Source: CAZUHK01 sp964620345
GTDB taxonomy: Bacteria; Planctomycetota; Phycisphaerae; Phycisphaerales; Zrk34
NCBI GenBank assembly: GCA_964620345.1
Contig: CAZUHK010000074.1
Location: 1-13,957, forward strand
Length of the DNA: 13,957 nt
Direction of reading: 5' to 3'
Numbering within the stretch: position 1 is the stretch's first letter; each line of letters begins with the position of its first letter. Positions 1 through 7,574 of the stretch are shown here, one piece after another. Below the pieces are notes generated by a model, which was not told the DNA's origin, searched no databases, and saw nothing but the letters and a program-made list of their open reading frames with translations. Position numbers and translations under genes: made by a program.

Positions 1-68
1 CTGCGGCGGGCGCCGGTCGGGCCGGTCGATCGCCGGGTCGCGCGGGCCTGGGAACTGGATGCTGACAT
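1..68 (-). CDS. N-terminus of an unidentified protein, cut by the left window edge
   Basis: An ATG at 68-66 opens a frame of 22 codons with no stop before the edge. The peptide begins MSASSSQARATRRS and is rich in Ser, Arg and Gly, as in a flexible N-terminal tail. A strong Shine-Dalgarno (GGAGG, complement of 75-80) lies 8 nt before the ATG, which is the main reason to call this a gene. Two palindromic operator-like sites sit directly upstream. That arrangement is common for autoregulated TetR-family repressors, whose N-termini are often basic and disordered before the HTH. The TetR assignment is inference from context only; no domain is visible in this fragment. Confidence 0.5.
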   Translation of the reverse strand, partial: MSASSSQARATRRSTGPTGARR

Positions 69-81
69 CACACTGACCTCC

Positions 82-122
82 AACACTTGTTTGACTCAAA
101 ACACGATATCAAACAAGTGTTT
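82..122. promoter_or_regulatory. Paired palindromic operator candidates
   Basis: AACACTTGTTTGA (82-94) and its exact reverse complement TCAAACAAGTGTT (109-121) form a perfect 13-bp inverted repeat with a 14-bp AT-rich spacer. Each arm is itself a near-palindrome: AAACA-AG-TGTTT at 111-122 is perfect, and AACA-CT-TGTT lies at 82-91. Two copies of one dyad in opposite orientation, just upstream of the SD of the gene at 1-68, suit a TetR-type dimer binding twice. A cruciform or hairpin role is possible but there is no U-tract, so it does not look like an intrinsic terminator. Confidence 0.55.
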
Positions 123-146
123 CGCAAAGCAACCGGCTGTCCAATT

Positions 147-184
147 ATCCGCCGCCCTTTGAGGCAGATTGGCTTTGGGCGGAT
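147..184. repeat. Short inverted repeat downstream of the zinc-ribbon gene
   Basis: ATCCGCC (147-153) pairs with GGCGGAT (178-184) across a 24-nt loop. It lies about 60 bp beyond the stop of the minus-strand gene ending at 245 and could help end its transcript. The loop is long and no T-run follows on the minus strand, so a terminator role is weakly supported. Nothing else is recognised in 123-244. Confidence 0.2.
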
Positions 185-244
185 TACCAAGGTCCGCGCA
201 GCAGCCGGGCCATTGGCTGGTATCGACTATCGCTGGAGGCGCGC

Positions 245-1732
245 TTAGTCGTCGCCGAAGTCGAAGATGTTGCCGTGACCGTGTTTACACCGCGCGCAGG
301 TGTCGGTCTGCACATCCCAACCGGGGAAGAAGCGACGACCACAAACGGTGCAATCGACCATCGGCCGGCCGCCGGCGGCATGGGGCGTGTCCGCGTCGGG
401 CTCGGGCTCGGACTGATCGTCGGCGACATCGCGCGGGGCGGGTTCGGGATCGGTCGGCTTGTCGCGCGGGGCGGGTTCAGAATTGACCGGCTCATCGGTC
501 GCGTCGGGTCGATCGCGCGGCGCCGGGTCGCGCGGCCGGGGCTGGGGTTCGGGGTGATCGGGCGGCGTCGCGTCGGCCACGGCGTCGGCCGGCGGCGCGC
601 CAAACTGGTAAGCCAACCGTTGCCGCATCGCCAGCACTTGCTGGGCGGCGGTCGTTTCCGGCATCCCCGCGGCGATCAGCAGCCGGTCGATCCACAGGGC
701 CGGGTGTTGCTCGGCTTCGTGGCCCCGCTTGTCTGCCAGATCTCGGTACACCTTGGCGCGGATGAGCATGTTCTGCTTCTGGGCCTGGGTCTGGGTGCTG
801 TCGGCCAGGGACACGTACCACCGCGCGACCCGATCGGCCTGCTCGCCGGTGAGCTTTGCCGGATCGCGCAGCGTCAGTTGCAGCGGCTGCTGCACATCCT
901 CGGGCAACAGGCGGCGCACGTCGGGACGGACCAGCTCGGGCCGATCCCACTCCACGATGTACACGCTCGCCAGGTGCTGGGCGCCGATCTCGTCCGGCGA
1001 CCGCTCGAATCGCACCTGGGCTCGATGCAGCCGCGAAAAGTCAGCGTGCATCGCCAGCAGTTCGCCGCGGCGTTGAGTCAGTTGCTCCACGCGCGGCTCA
1101 AACTCCTCGACGAACTCGACCAGCGATCTGGCAACGTCCGGCCGGCTGCGCGACACGCGGCGGGCGTCGGTGCGGGCACGCTTGAGCACGCGGTTGAGCG
1201 CGATCAGGGCCTGCGACATGTCGCGCTGCGCAGTGGCGAAGGCCCGGGTCGCCTCGGCGGCGCTGACCTCATCGGCGTCGAATTTCGCGGCGTAGGTCTC
1301 GGCGCGCTGCTCGGCGATCTCGCTGAGCACGTCGGCCAGGCCCGTGCCCAGCCGGAGCTTGTGGGGCCGGGCGCGGTAGGCGTTTTCGTACAACTGGCGA
1401 AGCTGGCTGAGGCACCAGATCCGCCGCTCGGGCACGGTGCGCTGCAGCAGGTCCAATGCTTCGGCGGCGGTGGCGTAGCTGCTCATCTGCCGCGCGCCCC
1501 ATCTGGCTGCATGCTCGCAAAGCAGCGCCCTGTACGCGCGGTCGTCGGCCTGCTCGGCGGCGGCCAGCAGGTCCGCCGCGAGCCGGGCGCGTGAGTCATC
1601 GTCGCCAGCCGCTTGCTCGCGCTCGGTCCATTCCTGCTCGTAGCGCGGCATGAGGTCTTGGGCCGGCCCGCTCGCGACGAGCATCAGCGTGAACGCCACC
1701 GCCGCGAATATGTCGAACAATCCCCGCGACAT
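245..1732 (-). CDS. Exported helical protein with Pro-rich linker and C-terminal zinc ribbon
   Basis: The product is 495 residues long and matches no family I recognise. The ATG at 1732 is preferred because GGAG lies 9 nt upstream and the protein then opens with a signal-peptide-like segment (MSRGLFDIFAAVAFTLMLVA, cleavage near SGPAQ), which upstream in-frame starts would bury. Residues about 30-380 are charged, Ala/Leu/Arg-rich and predicted largely helical, probably coiled-coil in part. Residues 384-458 form a Pro/Asp/Arg-rich linker containing three PAPRD units; two lie in an 11-residue tandem repeat. Residues 459-495 hold a CxxC-x14-CxxC zinc ribbon (C461, C464, C479, C482) and an acidic tail. 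A signal sequence with a zinc ribbon is unusual; the N-terminus may instead be a membrane anchor with the ribbon on either side. It is followed at a distance by no partner gene, and lies 123 bp downstream of the lipoprotein gene on the same strand. Confidence 0.8.
   Translation of the reverse strand: MSRGLFDIFAAVAFTLMLVASGPAQDLMPRYEQEWTEREQAAGDDDSRARLAADLLAAAEQADDRAYRALLCEHAARWGARQMSSYATAAEALDLLQRTVPERRIWCLSQLRQLYENAYRARPHKLRLGTGLADVLSEIAEQRAETYAAKFDADEVSAAEATRAFATAQRDMSQALIALNRVLKRARTDARRVSRSRPDVARSLVEFVEEFEPRVEQLTQRRGELLAMHADFSRLHRAQVRFERSPDEIGAQHLASVYIVEWDRPELVRPDVRRLLPEDVQQPLQLTLRDPAKLTGEQADRVARWYVSLADSTQTQAQKQNMLIRAKVYRDLADKRGHEAEQHPALWIDRLLIAAGMPETTAAQQVLAMRQRLAYQFGAPPADAVADATPPDHPEPQPRPRDPAPRDRPDATDEPVNSEPAPRDKPTDPEPAPRDVADDQSEPEPDADTPHAAGGRPMVDCTVCGRRFFPGWDVQTDTCARCKHGHGNIFDFGDD
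429..478 (-). repeat. Tandem coding repeat, 33-bp period
   Basis: A 17-bp sequence occurs exactly at 429-445 and 462-478, 33 bp apart, giving two EPAPRD units 11 residues apart in the Pro-rich linker of the zinc-ribbon protein. A third, diverged PAPRD lies upstream in the linker. The exact DNA identity suggests a recent in-frame duplication. Confidence 0.7.
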
Positions 1733-1855
1733 CCGTGCGCACTCCAATCGGTGAATACCCCCAACGGCATAGCACGACCAGCCCATCATACCCATCAGAC
1801 GCGGCCGGGCCGGCCGGTATGCCAATTTCGCCAATTATTCGCCCCAATCGGCCGG

Positions 1856-2092
1856 CTACTTGCCTTCGACCGCAGCCAGATTCGACCATGCCGGATCGCT
1901 ATCTGGTTGCGGGGCAATGACGTAGTGCCGATCCCGGTCGCCCCGGGCGCCCGCGGCGCTGACCGGCATGGCGTAGGAGGGGGGGATGAGGCCGGCCTCG
2001 CGGTACGCTTGGCCACAGCCGCCGGTGACCAGGCAAACGCCCAACAGGCAGGCGACCGCGATCGTGCTGATTCGATGGGCGCAGTCGAGCAT
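1856..2092 (-). CDS. Small predicted lipoprotein
   Basis: The product is 78 residues. The ATG at 2092 has a GGAAGG Shine-Dalgarno about 10 nt upstream. Residues 8-25 are hydrophobic and end in V-T-G-G-C26, which satisfies a relaxed lipobox although Thr rather than Leu sits at -3. Cleavage before Cys26 would leave about 53 residues, with a short YREAGLIPPSYAMPV stretch and an Asp-rich, otherwise featureless tail ending in VEGK. No function can be assigned. It lies between pdxH (92 bp upstream) and the zinc-ribbon gene, all on the minus strand, but the spacings do not argue strongly for one operon. Confidence 0.7.
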   Translation of the reverse strand: MLDCAHRISTIAVACLLGVCLVTGGCGQAYREAGLIPPSYAMPVSAAGARGDRDRHYVIAPQPDSDPAWSNLAAVEGK

Positions 2093-2103
2093 GGCAAACC
2101 ACC

Positions 2104-2126
2104 TTCCGATTCACAGGCAATCGGAA
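2104..2126 (-). promoter_or_regulatory. Hairpin overlapping the lipoprotein ribosome binding site
   Basis: TTCCGATT (2104-2111) and AATCGGAA (2119-2126) form a perfect 8-bp stem with a 7-nt loop. In the minus-strand transcript the 3' arm runs into the GGAAGG Shine-Dalgarno of the lipoprotein gene, so folding would partly hide it. A second, shorter dyad (GCCAA 2128-2132 with TTGGC 2138-2142) lies next to it on the pdxH side. Together they could be a translation-control leader or a weak barrier to read-through from pdxH; there is no U-tract. Confidence 0.4.
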
Positions 2127-2184
2127 TGCCAAGGCGATTGGCTTGACGAACCGCAGCGCATAACCGCACCGGACCTTGGCGCGG

Positions 2185-2877
2185 TCACGGCCCCAGTCGC
2201 TGGCGGTGCCAGCCATCGCGGTCGGCGGCGCGGCGGTAGACCAGGCGGTCGTGCAGGCGGTTGGGCCGGCCCTGCCAGAACTCGATCTCCCGCAGCGCGA
2301 CGACGTACCCGCCCCAGTTCGGCGGGCAGGGCACGTCGCCGCCGTCGAACCTCGCTTCGAGCTCGGCCAGGCGCGCGGCCAACTGCTCGCGGCCGATCGG
2401 TTCGCTCTGGTCGCTGACCCACGCGCCCAGTTGCGAGCCGCGGGGGCGCGTGGCGAAGTACTGCTGGCTGACGGCGCGGGGCACCGGCGCCGCCGGGCCG
2501 ACGATGCGCACCTGCCGCTCCAGCCAAGGCCAGTGAAACGCCAGGGCGACCATCGGGTTGTGCGCGATCTGCCGGGCCTTGTGCGAGGCGTAGTTGGTGT
2601 AAAACGTCACGCCCGCCGCGTCGAACGACTTGAGCAGCACGATGCGATTGGCCGGCACCCCGTCGGGCCCGACGGTGGCCAGCGCCATGACGTTGGGTTC
2701 GTAAAACGCGCCGGGGTTGGTTTGGCACGCTTGATCGAACCACCGCTCAAAAAGCACCACCGGATCGTCGCCGGCCTCGGCCTCGGTCAATTCGCCTTGG
2801 GTGTATTCGCGTCGCATGGCTGCATTGAACGACACCGCTTCGCGACGGTCAATCGCGAAGGCATCGGGTAAGATCAA
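2185..2877 (-). CDS. pdxH: Pyridoxamine 5'-phosphate oxidase
   Basis: PdxH oxidises pyridoxine or pyridoxamine 5'-phosphate to pyridoxal 5'-phosphate in the cytosol, using FMN and O2. The sequence follows the E. coli enzyme closely end to end: MRREYTQGEL (21-30), the FMN-binding RIVLLK (78-83), FYTNYASHKARQI (92-104), LERQVRI (119-125), RPRGSQLGAWVSDQS (144-158), EFWQGRPNRLHDR (199-211) with the catalytic/substrate RLHDR, and the C-terminal RLGP. The length of 230 fits the family (about 210-230). The start is uncertain: TTG at 2877 gives the usual 15-20 residues before RREY but has no clear SD, while ATG at 2817 would begin at MRREY and also lacks one. The gene is divergent from the HEAT-repeat gene with only 26 bp between starts if TTG is used. 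Its cofactor product would serve the PLP enzyme at 12632-13807, as it would all others in the cell. Confidence 0.95.
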   Translation of the reverse strand: MILPDAFAIDRREAVSFNAAMRREYTQGELTEAEAGDDPVVLFERWFDQACQTNPGAFYEPNVMALATVGPDGVPANRIVLLKSFDAAGVTFYTNYASHKARQIAHNPMVALAFHWPWLERQVRIVGPAAPVPRAVSQQYFATRPRGSQLGAWVSDQSEPIGREQLAARLAELEARFDGGDVPCPPNWGGYVVALREIEFWQGRPNRLHDRLVYRRAADRDGWHRQRLGP

Positions 2878-2903
2878 TCTGGTTGTTTGCTGAGGCCCTC
2901 ATC

Positions 2904-5255
2904 ATGTTGGGTTGCACCACACTGCTGATCGCGCTGACGGTCGGGTCGATGACGGCCGATGACGCGGCCCGGATTTCGCCGGCACAGCGCCAAGCGCTGG
3001 ATAAGAAGCTCGACGCGCTGGTGGCCGAGCACACGCACTGGGCGCTGAAGAAGCCGCTGGCCGAGCTGCTTGATGGTGTCGAGCCGGCCGTGCAGGTCGA
3101 GCTGCTGCTGCCGCACATCAGCGATCCGCACCGGCCCAACTGGACCACCGCCCCGGTCAATCCCGCGGTGACCTATCGGCTGGGGACGCTGCACGAACAT
3201 TCGATCGATCCGTTGATCCAGGTGCTGCGCACCGCCAAAGACCCGGGTCATCGCGCGGCCGCGGCGTTCGCGATCGAGCGTTGCGGCCACAGCGCCGGCA
3301 ACGAGCGCCGGGCGCCGCGCCATCCCTGGGGCCGCCGCGCCGTGACCGCGCTGGTCGCGGCACTCAAGGACGACCACGCCGAGGTCCGCAAGCAGGCGGC
3401 CCGAGCGCTGGGCTCGATGCGACGCGACGTCGCGGCCGCGACCGATGCGCTGACCGCGGCGCTGGATGACCCCGATGAATGGGTCGCCTTTTTCGCGATG
3501 ACCGCCCTCGAGCAGGCCGAGTCCGACGCCTGGGCGGCGGTGCCCAAGCTGCGGCGACTGATCCGCGACAACCTGCACCGTCACGGCGACCGGGTCCAGC
3601 CCCACTGGAACTATCGGATTCCCGACACGCTGAAGATGATGGGCCCGGCCGCCCAGGACGCCGTGCCCGAGCTGCTGATGATTCTCGCCAGCAAGGACAC
3701 CGACGCGCATACCATGGCCAACAGCGCGCTGTTCTGGATCGTCGAAGACCGGTTCGATGCACGCCACGCGCCGCTGGCGATCGAAGCGCTGGCCAAGAGC
3801 GAATACGCCAGCCCGGCTTGGATGCTGGGCAAGCTCGACACGGCCCGCGACGACGCGGCCGAGGCGCTGGTCGAGAAGCTGCGCACCGGCGAGCTGGGCT
3901 GGGCGACGGCGCGGCAGACGGCCGAAGCCCTGGGCAAGCTGGCGAAAGGCAACGACAAAATCGATTCTGCGCTGCACGCGCTGACCGACACGTCCGATCG
4001 CCGGCGTGCGATCGCGGCGGCGCTGGCGATCTACCGGCGCAGCGGGCAGGCCGACGTGCTGCTGGCGCGGCTGTCCGGCGGCTCCGGCGACGAGGCGACC
4101 CAACGCCTCTGGGCCCACGCCGTCGAGGCCCTGGGGCGCCGCGCCGCACCGCTGGCCGACCGGATCCGCATCGACGTCCACGCCCGGTCCCCTTGGCAAC
4201 CGCTGAAGATGTGCCGGGCCTACCAGGCGGCGACCGGCCAGTGCGATCGAACCCTCGACTACCTCGCCCGACAGATGCAGCCGACCGACGCCAACGCCGC
4301 CCATGACGACGCGGCCGGCGCGATCCGCATGCTCGGGCCCATGGCCACCCCGGCGCTGGACAGTGTGCTGATCGCGCTTCACGCCTACGAGGGCTACAGC
4401 TCCTCCGAACGGTTCCACGCCTGCCAGTCGATCAAGGCGATCGGCCCGTCGCGCCAGACGATGGCGGCGATCAAGGGGCTGGAGGCGATGTTCGATCGGC
4501 CCAACAACGCGTACAACCGTCGCGTGGCCGCCGAGGCGCTTTGGCTGCTGACCCACGACGAAGCGCCGGTGGTTGATCGGCTGGTGGCGCTGCTCGATGA
4601 GCGCGGCCGCAACGCGTTCTGGGTCATGCGGTTCCTCGAGCACATGGGTCCGCGTGCGAAAGCGGCGCTGCCGACGCTGCGCCGATGGACCGAAGATGAG
4701 AATCCCCACTACCGTCGGGCGGCGCGGCGGGCGCTGGCGGCGGTCGAGGCGCCGGCGCCGGTCATCCCGCCGGACCGCGCGACGCTCGATCGCTGGTTCG
4801 AGCAGTTGGGCGACGCCGATCCGCTGGTCGGTGTCGAGGCGATCTGGCGGTTCGTCGAGGCCGGCGACGTGGCGCACGAATACCTGCGACGCGCGGCGAA
4901 CCTGCCGCTGCCGACGACCGCGACGACGGCGCCGCGGCCGATCGCCCGTTTGATCGATCAACTCGATGACAACCGATTCGAGCGGCGCGAGGCCGCGTCA
5001 TGGGCGTTGCGTCTGCGGCTCCAGGCGGACGCGACGGTGCGCGACCAGCTCCAGGCCGCGCTGCAAACCGCCACGTCCGCCGAGGTGAAGCTTCGCCTCG
5101 AAGCCCTGCTGGAGATCGACATTGACGCGGCGAACGACGACGCACCGCAGGTCAGCGCGCCGCGCTGGCCGCACGACAACCTCGCGGACAACCGCCGGCT
5201 GGGCCGCGCCGGGCAGGCGATGTGGCTGATCGAGCGCCGCGCGGCCGAGGATTAA
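2904..5255 (+). CDS. Exported HEAT-repeat protein
   Basis: The product is 783 residues of Ala/Leu/Arg-rich paired helices with recurring HEAT/PBS-lyase-like units such as AVTALVAALKDDHAEVRKQA (about residues 148-167), DALTAALDDPDEWVAFFAMT and AVPKLRRLIRD. Such solenoids are protein-interaction scaffolds. The ATG at 2904 is chosen for the GAGG 8 nt upstream; a TTG 21 nt earlier has no SD. The N-terminus (MLGCTTLLIALTVGSMTA) looks like a signal peptide lacking positive charges, so export is probable rather than certain. A final unit near residues 680-740 (RLIDQLDDNRFERREAASWA, ending in EVKLRLEALL) resembles the C-terminal repeat of many planctomycete WD40/HEAT proteins. No catalytic domain is seen. 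The gene ends 10 bp before the convergent polyketide synthase stop, leaving no room for a separate terminator. Its partner is unknown. Confidence 0.88.
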   Translation: MLGCTTLLIALTVGSMTADDAARISPAQRQALDKKLDALVAEHTHWALKKPLAELLDGVEPAVQVELLLPHISDPHRPNWTTAPVNPAVTYRLGTLHEHSIDPLIQVLRTAKDPGHRAAAAFAIERCGHSAGNERRAPRHPWGRRAVTALVAALKDDHAEVRKQAARALGSMRRDVAAATDALTAALDDPDEWVAFFAMTALEQAESDAWAAVPKLRRLIRDNLHRHGDRVQPHWNYRIPDTLKMMGPAAQDAVPELLMILASKDTDAHTMANSALFWIVEDRFDARHAPLAIEALAKSEYASPAWMLGKLDTARDDAAEALVEKLRTGELGWATARQTAEALGKLAKGNDKIDSALHALTDTSDRRRAIAAALAIYRRSGQADVLLARLSGGSGDEATQRLWAHAVEALGRRAAPLADRIRIDVHARSPWQPLKMCRAYQAATGQCDRTLDYLARQMQPTDANAAHDDAAGAIRMLGPMATPALDSVLIALHAYEGYSSSERFHACQSIKAIGPSRQTMAAIKGLEAMFDRPNNAYNRRVAAEALWLLTHDEAPVVDRLVALLDERGRNAFWVMRFLEHMGPRAKAALPTLRRWTEDENPHYRRAARRALAAVEAPAPVIPPDRATLDRWFEQLGDADPLVGVEAIWRFVEAGDVAHEYLRRAANLPLPTTATTAPRPIARLIDQLDDNRFERREAASWALRLRLQADATVRDQLQAALQTATSAEVKLRLEALLEIDIDAANDDAPQVSAPRWPHDNLADNRRLGRAGQAMWLIERRAAED

Positions 5256-5265
5256 CCACACCGAT

Positions 5266-6396
5266 TCAACGCAGCAGCAGCGCCTCGGCGACCAGGCCCG
5301 GGCCGAAGCCCAGGGCGACGATCGGCCCGCGCGCCGCGCGCTCGGCCAGCAGGCGCTGGAGGATGAACAGGATCGTGGCCGACGACATGTTGCCGTGCTC
5401 GCCGAGCACCGCGCGTGACACGGCGGCGATGCCATCGGGCAGGCCCAGCGCCTGCTCGACGCTTTCGATCACGCGCGGCCCGCCGGGGTGAATCGCCCAG
5501 CCGGCCACGTCGCCGATCCCCACGTCGCGCTCGGCCAGCCACGGCTCCAGCCACGGGCGAAGCTGGCCGTGGATGATGCCCGGCACGGCGGACGAAAGGG
5601 TCATCTCGAAGCCGTGATCGCCGATGTGCCAGGTCATCGCGTCCTCGCAATCGTCGAGCAAACAACTGCCGGCGTCGGCCAGAGTGATCGGCCGGTTGGT
5701 GTCGGCCGCGTCGCACGCCTGGCCGCGGACGACCGCCGCGGCCGCACCATCGGCGAACAGCGCGTTGGCCACCACGCGCTGGGCGTCGAAGCCGTAGGCG
5801 AAGTGCAGCGAGCACAACTCGACGCTGCAGACCAGCACGCGGGCGTCCGGCTGGCCAAGCACGATCGAGCGCGCCACCGCCAGGGCGTTGAACGCGCCGT
5901 GGCAGCCCATGAAGCCCACGTGCGTCCGCCCCACCGTCGGCCGCAGGCCCAGGGCCCGAATCAATCGGATGTCCAGTCCCGGTGCGCTGAATCCCGTGCA
6001 TGAGGCGCTGACCAGGTGGGTGATCGCGCCCGGCTCGATGCCCGCCTCGGCCAGCGCGGCGCCCGACGCCTCGGCGCCCAGCGGCACGGCCAACTGCGCG
6101 TAGCGCGACATGCGCGCGCCGGTCGTCGGCCCGCGATCGTTCACATCGACGCGGTGCGGATAAAACGCATCGGCCGGCTCGACCGCGACGTGGCTGCGGC
6201 CCGCATCGTGGCCGTTGCCCGCGGCCAGTGCGACCGCGGCGCGCGTCCGAACGTGCGTCCGCCGGTACAACGCCGGCAGCACGCGCCGGTGGCGGTCGGT
6301 CGTGGCGCAGCAGTCCATCGCCATCCGCACCGCATCGGCCTGCTGGATCCGTCGCGGCGGACAGGCGACGCCCAGGCCCATCAGGTGTGCGGTCAT
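5266..6396 (-). CDS. Type III polyketide synthase (chalcone-synthase-like)
   Basis: This 376-residue thiolase-fold enzyme would extend an acyl-CoA starter with malonyl-CoA and cyclise the chain to a resorcinol, phloroglucinol or pyrone. The catalytic triad is complete and at canonical positions: Cys165 in GFMGCHGAFNAL, His303 in WAIHPGGPRVI, and Asn336 in GEHGNMSSATILF. The C-terminal GFGPGL loop (363-368) is also present. The ATG at 6396 has GGAG 9 nt upstream and overlaps the stop of the oxidoreductase gene as ATGA, so translation is probably coupled. The genes upstream encode an oxidoreductase and a methyltransferase, a set that recalls srsABC-type operons for methylated phenolic lipids or quinones. 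Starter unit, chain length and product cannot be told from sequence. It is the last gene of its operon and converges with the HEAT-repeat gene. Confidence 0.95.
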   Translation of the reverse strand: MTAHLMGLGVACPPRRIQQADAVRMAMDCCATTDRHRRVLPALYRRTHVRTRAAVALAAGNGHDAGRSHVAVEPADAFYPHRVDVNDRGPTTGARMSRYAQLAVPLGAEASGAALAEAGIEPGAITHLVSASCTGFSAPGLDIRLIRALGLRPTVGRTHVGFMGCHGAFNALAVARSIVLGQPDARVLVCSVELCSLHFAYGFDAQRVVANALFADGAAAAVVRGQACDAADTNRPITLADAGSCLLDDCEDAMTWHIGDHGFEMTLSSAVPGIIHGQLRPWLEPWLAERDVGIGDVAGWAIHPGGPRVIESVEQALGLPDGIAAVSRAVLGEHGNMSSATILFILQRLLAERAARGPIVALGFGPGLVAEALLLR

Positions 6397-7574
6397 GGCA
6401 GAGGTCTCCAGGTCGGCCCGGCCGGGCGGTGCGGCGTGCGATGCAAGCACCCTTTCAGCCCGCGGCCCAACGTCGGCCATCGGGTCGCCGCGTGAACGAA
6501 CAATCGCGTCAGCCGCGGCCGACGCACCGCGCCGCTGAGCAGCCGACAGACCCGCTGCCGACGATGGATCATACCCCGATACGCCTTGGCCCATTGCCGG
6601 CCCAGCGTCGGCGACCACCGCCCCGCGGCGCCGGCCAGTTGCCCGGCCAGCAGGCCCGAGCCGATGGCCCACGCCATGCCCTCGCCGGTCAGCGGCTCGA
6701 CGTAGCCCGCCGCGTCACCGGCGAACAGCACGCCCGGCGCCCAGAGCCTGCGGCGCCGGCGCGTCAGCAGCGGTGTGCCCCGCCAGTCGCCTTGATCCAT
6801 GTCGGCGGGGATGGGCATGCCCGCATCGATCAGCACATCGCGTACCGCGGCCGCCACCCCCCCGGCGCGGCGCAGCGTCGCGGCGTCAAACGCACCGGCG
6901 ATGTTCAGCGAGCTGTCTTCCAGCCGCACCAGCCCGACGTAGCCGCCGGCGGCGCAGGCCATGTGCACGACGCCGCGCTCGAATCGCGCATCGGCTGCAA
7001 GCACCGCGCCCACGCCCATCCGCGAGCCGCGCCGGGCTGGCGGGGCGTCGCCCATCGCCGAGGCGCCCAGGCCATCGGCCGCGATGATGATGCCCGGCTC
7101 GACCGTCACCGGCTCGCCTGCGGCGTCGAGTGGTTTGAGTCGAACCGCGCGGCCGGCCACCGTCGCCCGGATGCGCGGCACGAACGCCACGCCGCGCTCG
7201 ATCGCCAGGCGGATCAGCGCCGCGTCCATCGCGCCGCGGCTGATCGCGATGCCGCTGTCCAGCGCGAGCCGCGCCCGCCGACCGCCGGCCGCCAGGTCGA
7301 GCTGTGTCAGTGCATCGGCGCCCAATCGCCGCAAAGCGCCGGCGGCGTCGAGTTGCGACAAGGCCTCGAGCGCCGCGTGGTTCAGGCAGCAGCCACAGAC
7401 CTTGGTGCGTGGGAACGCGGCACGATCGACCAGCAGCACGCTCGCCCCGGCCCGCCGCGCGGCCAGCGCCGCGGCCGCGCCCGCCGGGCCGGCGCCGATG
7501 ATCGCCACGTCCAAACCCATCGCCGACAGAGCCGCCGGCGCGTGCGTCGCGGCGATGGGCGCTTGGGCGGTCAC
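6393..7574 (-). CDS. FAD-dependent oxidoreductase, geranylgeranyl-reductase-like
   Basis: The product is a 393-residue flavoprotein of the PHBH-fold group. The dinucleotide motif VAIIGAGPAG (23-32), the PRTKVCGCCLN segment (55-65) typical of the geranylgeranyl reductase/halogenase-like branch, the IIIAADGLGAS motif (162-172), and FAGDAAGYVEPLTGEGMA (284-301) that binds the FAD ribityl-phosphate are all visible. The start is GTG at 7574: GGAG lies 6 nt upstream, and the codon overlaps the methyltransferase stop as GTGA. An internal ATG 18 codons later has no SD. In its operon it probably hydroxylates, oxidises or reduces the polyketide made by the next gene; the family contains both monooxygenases and ene-reductases, so the reaction is open. 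The C-terminal tail (after about 350) is Arg-rich and could lie at the membrane. Confidence 0.9.
   Translation of the reverse strand: MTAQAPIAATHAPAALSAMGLDVAIIGAGPAGAAAALAARRAGASVLLVDRAAFPRTKVCGCCLNHAALEALSQLDAAGALRRLGADALTQLDLAAGGRRARLALDSGIAISRGAMDAALIRLAIERGVAFVPRIRATVAGRAVRLKPLDAAGEPVTVEPGIIIAADGLGASAMGDAPPARRGSRMGVGAVLAADARFERGVVHMACAAGGYVGLVRLEDSSLNIAGAFDAATLRRAGGVAAAVRDVLIDAGMPIPADMDQGDWRGTPLLTRRRRRLWAPGVLFAGDAAGYVEPLTGEGMAWAIGSGLLAGQLAGAAGRWSPTLGRQWAKAYRGMIHRRQRVCRLLSGAVRRPRLTRLFVHAATRWPTLGRGLKGCLHRTPHRPAGPTWRPLP

Noticed and set aside
275..1594. Plus-strand open frame of 439 codons opposite the zinc-ribbon gene
   Set aside because: Gly/Leu/Arg-rich with no domain; the minus strand has a signal peptide, SD and zinc ribbon.
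2874..4961. Long minus-strand open frame of 695 codons opposite the HEAT-repeat gene
   Set aside because: Its product is Arg/Gly/His-rich without any motif, while the plus strand encodes clear HEAT repeats with signal peptide and SD; it is a GC-driven shadow.
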